From: Bryobacteraceae bacterium
GTDB lineage: Bacteria; Acidobacteriota; Terriglobia; Bryobacterales; Bryobacteraceae
Reading direction: 5' to 3'
Length of the DNA: 8,676 nt
Assembly: GCA_030044325.1 (NCBI GenBank)
Contig: JASHWA010000043.1
Location: 1 to 8,676, forward strand
The translations under genes and the position numbers were made by a program. The notes beneath the pieces were generated by a model. That model had not been told where the DNA came from. It searched no databases and saw only the letters and a list, made by a program, of their open reading frames with translations. Of the stretch, positions 1-6,536 are shown piece after piece. Within the stretch, counting starts at the first letter, position 1, and each line of letters begins with the position of its first letter.

Positions 1-627
1 GAAAGCGAAACCGGCGATCTGGTTCACAAGGCGATCGATGTCTTGAAAAATCTCGGCTGTGAAGTGCGCGAAATCGAGCTTCCCCACACCCCCTACGCCA
101 TCGCGACCTATTACATCATCGCCACCGCGGAAGCCAGCTCCAATCTCGCGCGCTACGACGGCGTTCGCTACACCACGCGCGCCTCATCGGCGGAAAACTT
201 GAGCGATATGTACCGGCTCACGCGCGGCGAAGGTTTCGGCGCCGAGTGCAAGCGCCGCATCATGCTCGGGACCTACGTCTTGAGCGCCGGTTATTACGAC
301 GCCTACTATCTGAAGGCCCAGAAGGTCCGGGCGCTGATCGCGCGCGACTACGCGCAGGCCTTCGAGCGGGTGGACGCCATTGTCGCGCCGGTTTCCCCGT
401 TCCCGGCGTTCAAATTGGGCGAAAAAATCGACGATCCCATCGCCATGTACCTTTCCGATATCTTCACCATCACCGGCGATCTGGCGGGCGTGCCGTGTAT
501 GAGCGTGCCCTGCGGCTTGACGCGCCAGGGACTGCCGGTCGGATTGCAGGTGGTCGCCAACCATTTTCATGAAGCGGCGATGTTTCGTGTCGCCGATGCC
601 TACCAACGTGCATCTAACTCACACTAG
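1..627 (+). CDS. gatA: Asp-tRNA(Asn)/Glu-tRNA(Gln) amidotransferase subunit A, C-terminal part (5' truncated by window)
   Basis: The open frame runs from the first base to a TAG stop, showing the last 208 residues. GatA is the amidase subunit of GatCAB. It releases ammonia from glutamine so that mischarged Glu-tRNA(Gln) or Asp-tRNA(Asn) can be amidated in the cytoplasm. The visible part has the typical GatA C-terminal half: an AEASSNLARYDGVRY segment, then TRGEGFGAECKRRIMLGTYV, then a YYLKAQKVR helix, then APVSPFPAF, and finally FTITGDLAGVP followed by GLPVGLQ. The Ser-cisSer-Lys catalytic triad of amidase-signature enzymes lies in the N-terminal half, outside the window, so catalytic competence cannot be judged. 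The stop codon overlaps the ribosome binding site of the following superoxide dismutase gene, which suggests co-transcription. Confidence 0.95.
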   Translation, partial: ESETGDLVHKAIDVLKNLGCEVREIELPHTPYAIATYYIIATAEASSNLARYDGVRYTTRASSAENLSDMYRLTRGEGFGAECKRRIMLGTYVLSAGYYDAYYLKAQKVRALIARDYAQAFERVDAIVAPVSPFPAFKLGEKIDDPIAMYLSDIFTITGDLAGVPCMSVPCGLTRQGLPVGLQVVANHFHEAAMFRVADAYQRASNSH

Positions 628-630
628 GAG
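626..630 (+). promoter_or_regulatory. Ribosome binding site of the superoxide dismutase gene
   Basis: AGGAG lies 5 bases before the ATG at 636 and shares bases with the TAG stop of gatA (625-627). Termination of gatA therefore delivers ribosomes next to the next start. This fixes the sod start and supports coupling of the two genes. Confidence 0.75.
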
Positions 631-635
631 AAACA

Positions 636-1253
636 ATGCCATTCACACTGCCACCATTGCCCTACGCATCTGACGCGCTTGAGCCGTACATCGACAAAAT
701 GACGATGGAGATCCATCACGGGAAGCATCACGGCGCGTATGTCGCCAATCTCAACAAGGCGCTCGAATCGGCGCCGGATTTGCAGAACAAGTCGCTTGAG
801 GAACTGCTCGCTAACAACTGCTCGATCGTGCCGGAAAACATCCGCACCGCGGTTCGCAACAACGCCGGCGGCCACGCCAATCACTCCATGTTCTGGAAAA
901 TCATGGGACCGGGAAAAGGCGGATCGCCCGCAGGCAACCTGGCGCAGGCGATCCACGCGAGCTTCGCCAGCTTCGACTCGTTCAAGGAAAAATTCGGACA
1001 AGCGGCCGCGACGCGCTTCGGTTCCGGATGGGCCTGGCTGCTCAAGAACGGCAACAGGCTCGATATCACCTCCAGCGCGAACCAGGATTCCATGCTGATG
1101 GAGGGCAAGTTCGCCGTCATGGGCCTGGATGTGTGGGAACACGCGTATTATTTGAAATATCAGAACCGCCGTCCCGAATATATCGCCGCGTGGTGGAATC
1201 TCGTCAACTGGGAAGAAGCGGAAAATCGCTTCAACGCCGGCAAAGGAATCTAA
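636..1253 (+). CDS. sodA: Superoxide dismutase, Mn-type (Fe/Mn family)
   Basis: This is a complete 205-residue protein, the normal length for bacterial Fe/Mn superoxide dismutases, which convert superoxide to oxygen and hydrogen peroxide. The N-terminal helical domain begins MPFTLPPLPY. Metal ligands are visible as H27 in the HHGKHH motif, H83 in GGHANHSMFW, and D165 and H169 in DVWEHAYYLKYQ. G78-G79 and Q150 (in ANQDS) match the manganese-type pattern of E. coli SodA (Gly77, Gln146) rather than the AAQxxNH pattern of iron enzymes, so manganese is the likely metal. Cambialistic use of iron cannot be excluded. There is no signal peptide, so it should be cytoplasmic. It starts 8 bp after gatA and has a good ribosome binding site. 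It is probably transcribed from the gatA operon, since there is no room for a promoter in the gap. Confidence 0.97.
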   Translation: MPFTLPPLPYASDALEPYIDKMTMEIHHGKHHGAYVANLNKALESAPDLQNKSLEELLANNCSIVPENIRTAVRNNAGGHANHSMFWKIMGPGKGGSPAGNLAQAIHASFASFDSFKEKFGQAAATRFGSGWAWLLKNGNRLDITSSANQDSMLMEGKFAVMGLDVWEHAYYLKYQNRRPEYIAAWWNLVNWEEAENRFNAGKGI

Positions 1254-1277
1254 TTCCGCGCACGGCCATCGGCCGGA

Positions 1278-1352
1278 CCAACGCGCTCCATCGCTGTCGC
1301 GCCTCGCATCGCGCGGGCGGCCTTGAGGCGCGACCGCAGCGGAACGCGTTGG
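1278..1352. repeat. Long imperfect inverted repeat between convergent genes; possible bidirectional terminator or dispersed palindrome
   Basis: The outer arms are CCAACGCGCTCC (1278-1289) and GGAACGCGTTGG (1341-1352), which pair at 11 of 12 positions. The inner arms pair GCT-GTCGCGCCTC (1293-1305) with GAGGCGCGAC (1325-1334) and AGC (1338-1340), with a 3-base bulge at 1335-1337. The loop is about 19 bases. The structure fills the 129-bp gap between the sod stop (1253) and the stop of the facing membrane-protein gene (1383). No T-run follows either arm, so an intrinsic terminator is not clear. It may instead be a copy of a REP-like intergenic element. The pairing is seen directly; the role is inferred. 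Confidence 0.6.
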
Positions 1353-1382
1353 CTCTCGCCTGACGAGAATCCTGAAAATAAT

Positions 1383-3785
1383 CTAAAACGCCGACATCAG
1401 CGCGTGCACCAGCTCCGGCGAGCCCGTAAAGACATCCTGCGGCGGATGCCGGTATCGCAGCATCTGGCGATATAGATTGTCCGCCAGGTTCGAGTTGATG
1501 CCCCACCCCGCCAGATAACTCAGCTTCAGATCGCCGTCAGTATTGAGCGGGGCCCCCGCGATCCATGGCGCCAGATCGCGCGCGCCGCCCGCATACGACC
1601 CGAATAGATCGAACAGGCTGCTTACCCCGATCTCGCGCAGCGAATCGCGCACGGGCGCAAAATCCTCGCGCAAAACCCGGCGCTGAATCTCGTCCAGATT
1701 CACGCGCAGCGGCTCGGCCTGGCCCATGAACACCATGTCGTAGCCTTCGCCGTCGCGCAGGTTCGCCCACACGGTCCCATTCGGAAACGCATCGAAAAAC
1801 GTGGCGAGCTCGCTCTTGATCGTCGGCTCGTCGGTTTCATACAGCGGAACGTACAGTGTGAAAATCCCGCCGGGATTCAGATGCCGCTTCACCGCATCGA
1901 AATATTCGCGCGAATACAGCGCCGCCGTTCCCTTGACGAACACATCCAGCGGATCCGACGCGATGATGTCGTATTTCGCGCTGGTGGTCATCAGGTAATG
2001 CCGCGCATCGTCGAAAACGATGTGCGTCTTGGGATTCAGCGCAACCTGGTAGTCTTCCTTGCCGAAATATTTCGTGGACGCCGGCGGAATCACCGGCTCG
2101 ATTTCGCAAACCGTGATCTTTTCGATGTTGGGATAGCGTGTAAACGTCCCCGCGGAAACTCCCGCTCCGAATCCGATCCCCAGCACCGATTTCGCATTCG
2201 CATTGAGCAGCGCCGGCAGATGCCCGACCATGCGCTGGAGCCGCATGTCGTAAATTTCGGTGGTCGCTTCCACGTGCCCGTTCACGTTGACGTAAATCGT
2301 CCCGTTTTCCCACTGCGAAATCGCGACCGAAGAGTTGCGTCCCTCCGCCGTATAAAGAATCGTCGAGTGCCCCTGGTTGGTCGCCATGTACCGGCCGTAA
2401 GCGATCAGCTCGCCCGGAATCGGCTCGATGCCGCGCGTCAGGATCAGCGGCAGCGCGATCGCCGCCGCCACCCCCGCGATCCCGTACAACGATTCGCGAA
2501 CCATCGGAAGGATCACGATCAGCCCGCTCGCCGCGGCCGCGATCAGTAGCACGCGCTCGGATTGCTGCGATCCGATCCAGGGAATCAGAATCAGGCTCAC
2601 CACCAGCGCCCCGGCAATCCCGCCCAGCGTGTTGGCCGCGTAAATCCCGCCCGCCGTTCTTCCCGAATCGTCATTGGGCCGCGCAACCGCCGCGCAGGCG
2701 AACGGAAAACTCGCGCCCCAGGCAAGCGTCGCCGGCAGAATCGCCCACAGCACCCTCTGCATGTCCAGCCAGTACATGTGCCACGCGTCGGGCGTCGCCA
2801 GAAGATCGTCCTTCCAGAAAGGAAGGTCGTGAATAATCGAGCGCGCCGTCCACGCGATCCCCAGCGTCAGCAGAATCTGCGACCATCCCAGCGCCGATTG
2901 CGGCCGCACCAGCTTCAAAATCCGCGATCCCATCGCGCTCCCGATCGCCAGCCCGAATAGAAACACCGCCAGAATAATCGAAAACACGTAAACCGTGCCC
3001 AGCAGCAGCATGCTCAACAATCGCGTCCACACGACTTCCGCGCCCAGCGCCGTCGCGCCCGAAAGCGCAATCGCGAGATAAACCGGCCACACATTCGGAC
3101 GCGCCGGTTCTGCTTCCACCGGCTCCGGTTCCGATGCGTGCTCGGGAAGACGCGACGCGAGAACCCAACTCACCGCGCCGACAACCAGGTTGATCGCCGC
3201 ACCCGCAAGGGTCGCCGTGGTCATGTTGAACACGCGCAGCAGATAAAATCCTGCGAGCAGGCTCCCCGCCACCGCGCCGGCCGTGTTCCCGGCGTAAAGA
3301 TAACCCCACCATTTCACGCCGTCATCGCTTGCGCGAACCCAGCGCACGATCGCGGGCAGCGACGCGCCCATCAGAATCGTCGGCGGAAGCATGCAGATCG
3401 CGGCCAGAATTCCGCGCAGCAGCATGTTGGGAAGGCCGTGCTCGGCGCCCGACATGTACACGCGGCTGAGCAGCGGAATCGCGAACTGAACCGCAACCGC
3501 GCAGGCCGCCAGTCCCAGCTCCAGTTTTGCGTAGAGCTTCAGCGGATGGTCCGCCGATCGCCAGCGTGGAAGCCACAGGCTCCCGATGCACAGACCGCCC
3601 ATGAACGTCGCCAGCAGAATTCCAAGCGACACCGAAGTCGATCCAATAGCAAGCTGCAAAAGCTGATACCAGACCACTTCGTAAATCAAGGCGGCGCAGC
3701 CGCTCGCGGTGAATAAAAGGAGAAGAACGAACAGCGCCCCCGACGCCGCGCGCTTTTGAGCAGGAGTTGAAATTACAGGAGTCAA
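1383..3785 (-). CDS. Polytopic membrane protein fused to a spermidine-synthase-like domain
   Basis: This is an 800-residue protein. Residues about 14-450 contain some 12 to 13 hydrophobic segments forming two related halves. SGCAALIYEVVWYQLL (28-43) is mirrored by SGATALGAEVVWTRLL (242-257), LPPTILMGASLP (133-144) by LPATLAWGASFP (350-361), and YLYAGNTAGAVAG (162-174) by GIYAANTLGGIAG (380-392). Residues about 470-800 form a soluble Rossmann-type domain with a nucleotide-binding loop VLGIGFGAG (534-542), an acidic ribose-binding strand CEIEP (560-564) and ASDPLD (609-614). This layout matches proteins annotated as fused MFS/spermidine synthase. The aminopropyltransferase DxxD signature is incomplete: only D611 is kept and I608 sits where the catalytic base is expected. 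True spermidine synthesis is therefore doubtful and the substrate is unknown. The start is TTG. An in-frame stop lies 18 codons upstream with no ATG or GTG in between, and later starts would lose the first membrane segment. GGTGG at 3799-3803 is a somewhat distant ribosome site. Confidence 0.85.
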   Translation of the reverse strand: MTPVISTPAQKRAASGALFVLLLLFTASGCAALIYEVVWYQLLQLAIGSTSVSLGILLATFMGGLCIGSLWLPRWRSADHPLKLYAKLELGLAACAVAVQFAIPLLSRVYMSGAEHGLPNMLLRGILAAICMLPPTILMGASLPAIVRWVRASDDGVKWWGYLYAGNTAGAVAGSLLAGFYLLRVFNMTTATLAGAAINLVVGAVSWVLASRLPEHASEPEPVEAEPARPNVWPVYLAIALSGATALGAEVVWTRLLSMLLLGTVYVFSIILAVFLFGLAIGSAMGSRILKLVRPQSALGWSQILLTLGIAWTARSIIHDLPFWKDDLLATPDAWHMYWLDMQRVLWAILPATLAWGASFPFACAAVARPNDDSGRTAGGIYAANTLGGIAGALVVSLILIPWIGSQQSERVLLIAAAASGLIVILPMVRESLYGIAGVAAAIALPLILTRGIEPIPGELIAYGRYMATNQGHSTILYTAEGRNSSVAISQWENGTIYVNVNGHVEATTEIYDMRLQRMVGHLPALLNANAKSVLGIGFGAGVSAGTFTRYPNIEKITVCEIEPVIPPASTKYFGKEDYQVALNPKTHIVFDDARHYLMTTSAKYDIIASDPLDVFVKGTAALYSREYFDAVKRHLNPGGIFTLYVPLYETDEPTIKSELATFFDAFPNGTVWANLRDGEGYDMVFMGQAEPLRVNLDEIQRRVLREDFAPVRDSLREIGVSSLFDLFGSYAGGARDLAPWIAGAPLNTDGDLKLSYLAGWGINSNLADNLYRQMLRYRHPPQDVFTGSPELVHALMSAF

Positions 3786-3845
3786 GACGAGTAGCGTACC
3801 ACCTTTTGTGAATAAGCGTTTGTGCCTGCCGGATGGTTACGTAGC

Positions 3846-3885
3846 GCACGCACTCTGCGTGCCGCGTCGCCACTCATGGCGATGC
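3846..3885. repeat. Two adjacent hairpins downstream of the 541-residue secreted-protein gene (REP-like)
   Basis: The first hairpin is a perfect 7-bp stem, GCACGCA (3846-3852) with TGCGTGC (3856-3862), closing a CTC loop. The second is TCGCCA (3867-3872) with TGGCGA (3877-3882) around a CTCA loop, extended by three more pairs (one G-T) to 3864-3885. They lie just after the stop of the minus-strand gene ending at 3894 and before the start of the next minus-strand gene at 3785. There is no T-run on the minus strand after them, so I read them as a dispersed palindromic unit that may stabilise or weakly terminate the upstream transcript, rather than a standard terminator. Confidence 0.5.
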
Positions 3886-3893
3886 CCGGCGGC

Positions 3894-5519
3894 CTATTTA
3901 TCCGGATCCTTCACGCCGAATGTGATGCTCGATTCGCTTTCGAACTTGCGGTAATTGCGGAATTCGATCCGGTTGCGCGCGCAATTGCTGCTGCCGCGGA
4001 CGCAGCTTAACACCTCGGCATCCACCGGCAGCAGATATTCCTGCGGCGTCGAGAGTCGAACGTAGTTGTAATCGGTCGCCGTCTCCACCGTGTCGAACGG
4101 GAACAGGATCGGAATATTGGACGCTTCTTGTTCAATGCGCAACACCCGGTAGGTCTGCTTGTCGATCCAGACGGAACCTTTGAACGCCGGATAATACAAC
4201 TGCGCCGGCGCTTCCACGCGCCAGTGCGAGCGCTCGCGCGGAACCTCGAAGGTGTAAACCCATGCTGACCGCCCGGCGATGGAGTCGGTTCCGTTCTTGC
4301 GGAAAATCGCCGCGGTGTCCGGGCTCATCAGGTCTTCGAGGATGCTGGCGAATTCGCCGCTCGATCGCGTTCCGCCGATGTCCTCCATCGACTTGTTCAC
4401 CGGCCTGTTGTTGATCTTGATGTTCTTGTACGATTCGCGGCCCTCTTCATAGGCGACATCCGCGGTCACGATATCGAGCGCCGTCCACCCCTCGCGCGGA
4501 TGGTCGCTTTCATAGCGCGTGGTCATCTGCTGGCAGAAGAAATTGGGGAGCTGTCCCCCGAACTCCGCCGCTTTCTCCCGCGTCTGCTGGATCACCGGAT
4601 CGTCGGAAGGCTGCCCCAGAACCTGCATCGGCCGCCTGGTTTCGGCGCCCGCCGGATTGGTCGGATTTTGAGCCGGCGCAGGCTGCGGTTTCGGTTCCGG
4701 CGAAGACAGCGGCGCGACGCGCGCCGATTCCGGCGCTCCATGACGAAGCGTGGGAGGACCCGGATCGTCCGAGTCTCTGGGCGGAGCGGGCGGGGTGACT
4801 TCCGTCGTGGGCCGATTGTCCGCCTGCTCGTCAGCCGATTGAGCCGAAGGCTGCGGCGGCGGATTCGCGCTCGCGTTCGCCGGCGGATTCGAGGCCGGCG
4901 GATTCGAAGACGACGCGCTGTCATCCGACGACCTGCGCCGCAAAATGGGCCGGTCATCGCCCGCCTGTGGAGGCGGCGACGATGCCGAATAACCCGGCGA
5001 TGCCGCTCCGCGGCCGTCGAGCTTGGGAAGGTCCCACGTCTGCGACGCCGCCGCGCGATCCGCCGGCGTTCCCGCTTTATCCCACCTGACATCGGTCGCC
5101 GTGAAGTAGCCGTCGTTGTTTTCCGTCGAATCGACGATCAGGTGATCGCCCGCCGACAGGTTCGCAAGATCGACATCCTTGCCGTCGCGCTGCACTTTCA
5201 CCGGGCCGGTGGTGCGATAAGTGATGATGCGATGATCTTCGGCTTCGAGCACGAACTGGCTTCCCGCCACCGTGCGCAGCATCCCGTATGTGGTGGTGCT
5301 CGTCCCCGCGTCGGGATTGCCGTTGCGGCGTTTCATCTTCGGAGGGCCGTTGGGATTGTTGTTAGGACCCTGGCCCGGCGGATATCGCCCCGGTGGGTAC
5401 GTTCCCGGCGGATACTGCCCGGGATAGCCGCCCGGAGGGTACTGTCCCGGAATTGGAAATTGCGCCCGCACGACCAAGCCGAGCGCGCACACCATCAGCG
5501 TCAAGCGAACGGCTTTCAT
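3894..5519 (-). CDS. Secreted multidomain protein: YPPG repeats, small beta domain, disordered linker, C-terminal beta-rich domain
   Basis: This 541-residue protein has no function I recognise. Residues 1-19 are a signal peptide (MKAVRLTLMVCALGLVVRA, likely cut before Q20). Residues 26-49 are tandem YPPG units. Residues about 74-146 form a compact beta-rich domain (YGMLRTVAGSQFVLEAE to SAGDHLIVDSTEN) resembling the small OB-like DUF5666 type. Residues about 150-310 are Pro/Ser/Asp-rich and probably disordered. Residues about 320-534 are a folded domain with AYEEGRESYKNIKINNRPV (356-374), GRSAWVYTFEV (416-426) and FKGSVWIDKQTYRVL (446-460), plus two cysteines (C506, C513) that could form a disulfide. 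This domain resembles the one encoded divergently at 5649. The frame stays open to 6239, but that extension is antisense to the neighbouring gene. The ATG at 5519 is chosen because it begins the signal peptide. No Shine-Dalgarno is evident. Periplasmic or surface location is inferred. Confidence 0.85.
   Translation of the reverse strand: MKAVRLTLMVCALGLVVRAQFPIPGQYPPGGYPGQYPPGTYPPGRYPPGQGPNNNPNGPPKMKRRNGNPDAGTSTTTYGMLRTVAGSQFVLEAEDHRIITYRTTGPVKVQRDGKDVDLANLSAGDHLIVDSTENNDGYFTATDVRWDKAGTPADRAAASQTWDLPKLDGRGAASPGYSASSPPPQAGDDRPILRRRSSDDSASSSNPPASNPPANASANPPPQPSAQSADEQADNRPTTEVTPPAPPRDSDDPGPPTLRHGAPESARVAPLSSPEPKPQPAPAQNPTNPAGAETRRPMQVLGQPSDDPVIQQTREKAAEFGGQLPNFFCQQMTTRYESDHPREGWTALDIVTADVAYEEGRESYKNIKINNRPVNKSMEDIGGTRSSGEFASILEDLMSPDTAAIFRKNGTDSIAGRSAWVYTFEVPRERSHWRVEAPAQLYYPAFKGSVWIDKQTYRVLRIEQEASNIPILFPFDTVETATDYNYVRLSTPQEYLLPVDAEVLSCVRGSSNCARNRIEFRNYRKFESESSITFGVKDPDK
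5373..5444 (-). repeat. In-gene tandem repeat encoding YPPG units
   Basis: Just after the signal peptide, the minus strand encodes QYPPG, GYPG, QYPPG, TYPPG and RYPPG in tandem (residues 26-49). The units are about 15 bp each and diverged at third positions. Such Pro/Gly/Tyr repeats are flexible and low-complexity. They may act as a spacer or adhesive tail near the mature N-terminus. The function is inferred only from composition. Confidence 0.7.
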
Positions 5520-5570
5520 AGCATTTATGATGACGCTTTTTTGGGCCGAATGGGTACTTAAAAACCGGGC

Positions 5571-5598
5571 AGTGGAAAGTAGGCAGCAGGTAGTGGCC
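5571..5598. repeat. Degenerate 7-bp tandem repeat in a divergent intergenic region
   Basis: Four consecutive heptamers read AGTGGAA, AGTAGGC, AGCAGGT and AGTGGCC, sharing an AGYRG-like core. They lie between the divergent starts at 5519 and 5649. The array could be a binding-site cluster for a shared regulator or a decaying short tandem repeat. With only four imperfect units it could also be chance. Confidence 0.4.
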
Positions 5599-5636
5599 GG
5601 TTCCCCAATTCCCGGTCCGCGCTTCCCACGCCGTTG

Positions 5637-5642
5637 TATGCT
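5637..5642 (+). promoter_or_regulatory. Candidate -10 element of the 295-residue secreted-protein gene
   Basis: TATGCT matches four of six bases of the TATAAT consensus and ends 6 bases before the ATG at 5649. No ribosome binding site precedes that ATG. The spacing would place transcription start at or next to the ATG, giving a leaderless mRNA. No clear -35 box is seen at the usual distance, so this is tentative. Confidence 0.25.
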
Positions 5643-5648
5643 GGTTCC

Positions 5649-6536
5649 ATGCGGCTTTGCGCGTTTTTCCTCCTTGCCGCCACCCTCCGGGCCGACGATC
5701 TCACCCAGAAAATGACCGCCCGCGTTTCCGAAGAAGCCGAAGCTTTTCTTAAACTTGCGCCTGAAGTTCTGGCCACGGAAACGCTCCATCAGAGCGCCGT
5801 CAAGCCGCCCTCCCGGTTTCACGCCGCCGATTCGAACCCCGCTCCCCCCAAATGGATCGAGCACGAGATCGTTTCCGAGTACGGATTTGCTAAATTCGCC
5901 ACCGAATCCGGCGCCATTCACGAGCTTCGCCGCGTCATTACCGCCGACGGCCGCAAAGTCACCGAATCGAAAAATGCCCAGGAAGAACTCGCCAAGGCGA
6001 TGACCGCCTCCGGCGACGACAGCAAAAAAGAACTCTTGAAACAATTCGAAAAATACGGCCTTTCGGGCGCCGTCAACGATTTCGGCCAGATTCTGCTGCT
6101 GTTCACGCGCCGCAGCATCATGCAGTACGAGTTCACCGCCATGGGGACTCGCATGATCGGCTACGATAAGGCCCTGGTTTTCGCTTACAAACAGATCGAC
6201 GGGCCGGAATCGCTGACGGTTTTCGATCAGCGCAAACACGATCAGGCTTCAAAGCTCCGCCTGGAGGGCGAAATTCGCGTCCGCGCCGACGATTTTGTTC
6301 CCTTGCAGGTCACTCTCGACACCAATCGGGCCGACGCGAAAACTTCGCTTCGCGAACAAGCCGCCGTCACTTACAAAATGAGCAAGTTTGGCGCGCTTCT
6401 GCCCTCTTCCACCGAACAGCAGGAGTTGCGCAACGGAAAAGTGGTCTCGCAAAACAAGTTCACCTACTCCGATTTCCACAAGTTCGGCGCCTCGAGCGAC
6501 ATCAAATTCGACGCCCAAAAAGACGGAAAGAAGTGA
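5649..6536 (+). CDS. Secreted protein of unknown function, C-terminal domain related to the divergent neighbour
   Basis: This 295-residue protein has a short signal peptide (MRLCAFFLLAATLRA, likely cut before D16). The ATG at 5649 is preferred over a TTG at 5634 because it starts directly at the signal sequence. The mature part begins with a charged helical region (about 16-45), followed by a beta-rich domain to about residue 287. No enzyme motif is visible. Several stretches align by eye with the C-terminal domain of the protein encoded at 3894-5519: RRVITADGRKV (94-104), FGQILLLF (145-152), LEGEIRVRADDFVPLQV (205-221) and NKFTYSDFHKFGASSDIKF (269-287). That domain could belong to the broad LolA/LppX-like half-barrel group, but this is a guess. 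Its stop overlaps the start of the downstream hydrolase gene, so the two genes are probably one transcription unit. Confidence 0.85.
   Translation: MRLCAFFLLAATLRADDLTQKMTARVSEEAEAFLKLAPEVLATETLHQSAVKPPSRFHAADSNPAPPKWIEHEIVSEYGFAKFATESGAIHELRRVITADGRKVTESKNAQEELAKAMTASGDDSKKELLKQFEKYGLSGAVNDFGQILLLFTRRSIMQYEFTAMGTRMIGYDKALVFAYKQIDGPESLTVFDQRKHDQASKLRLEGEIRVRADDFVPLQVTLDTNRADAKTSLREQAAVTYKMSKFGALLPSSTEQQELRNGKVVSQNKFTYSDFHKFGASSDIKFDAQKDGKK

Noticed and set aside
1881..2549. 222-codon plus-strand open frame inside the membrane-protein gene
   Set aside because: It is Arg/His-rich, with no recognisable motif, and is antisense to the conserved cofactor-binding domain; a shadow.
4500..5561. 353-codon plus-strand open frame
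   Set aside because: It is extremely arginine-rich and antisense to the Pro/Ser-rich region of the secreted protein, with no domain signal; a shadow.
5520..6239. Open minus-strand extension that would add 240 residues to the secreted protein
   Set aside because: It is antisense to the well-supported gene at 5649-6536, and the real signal peptide begins at 5519. The openness follows from GC-rich codon use.
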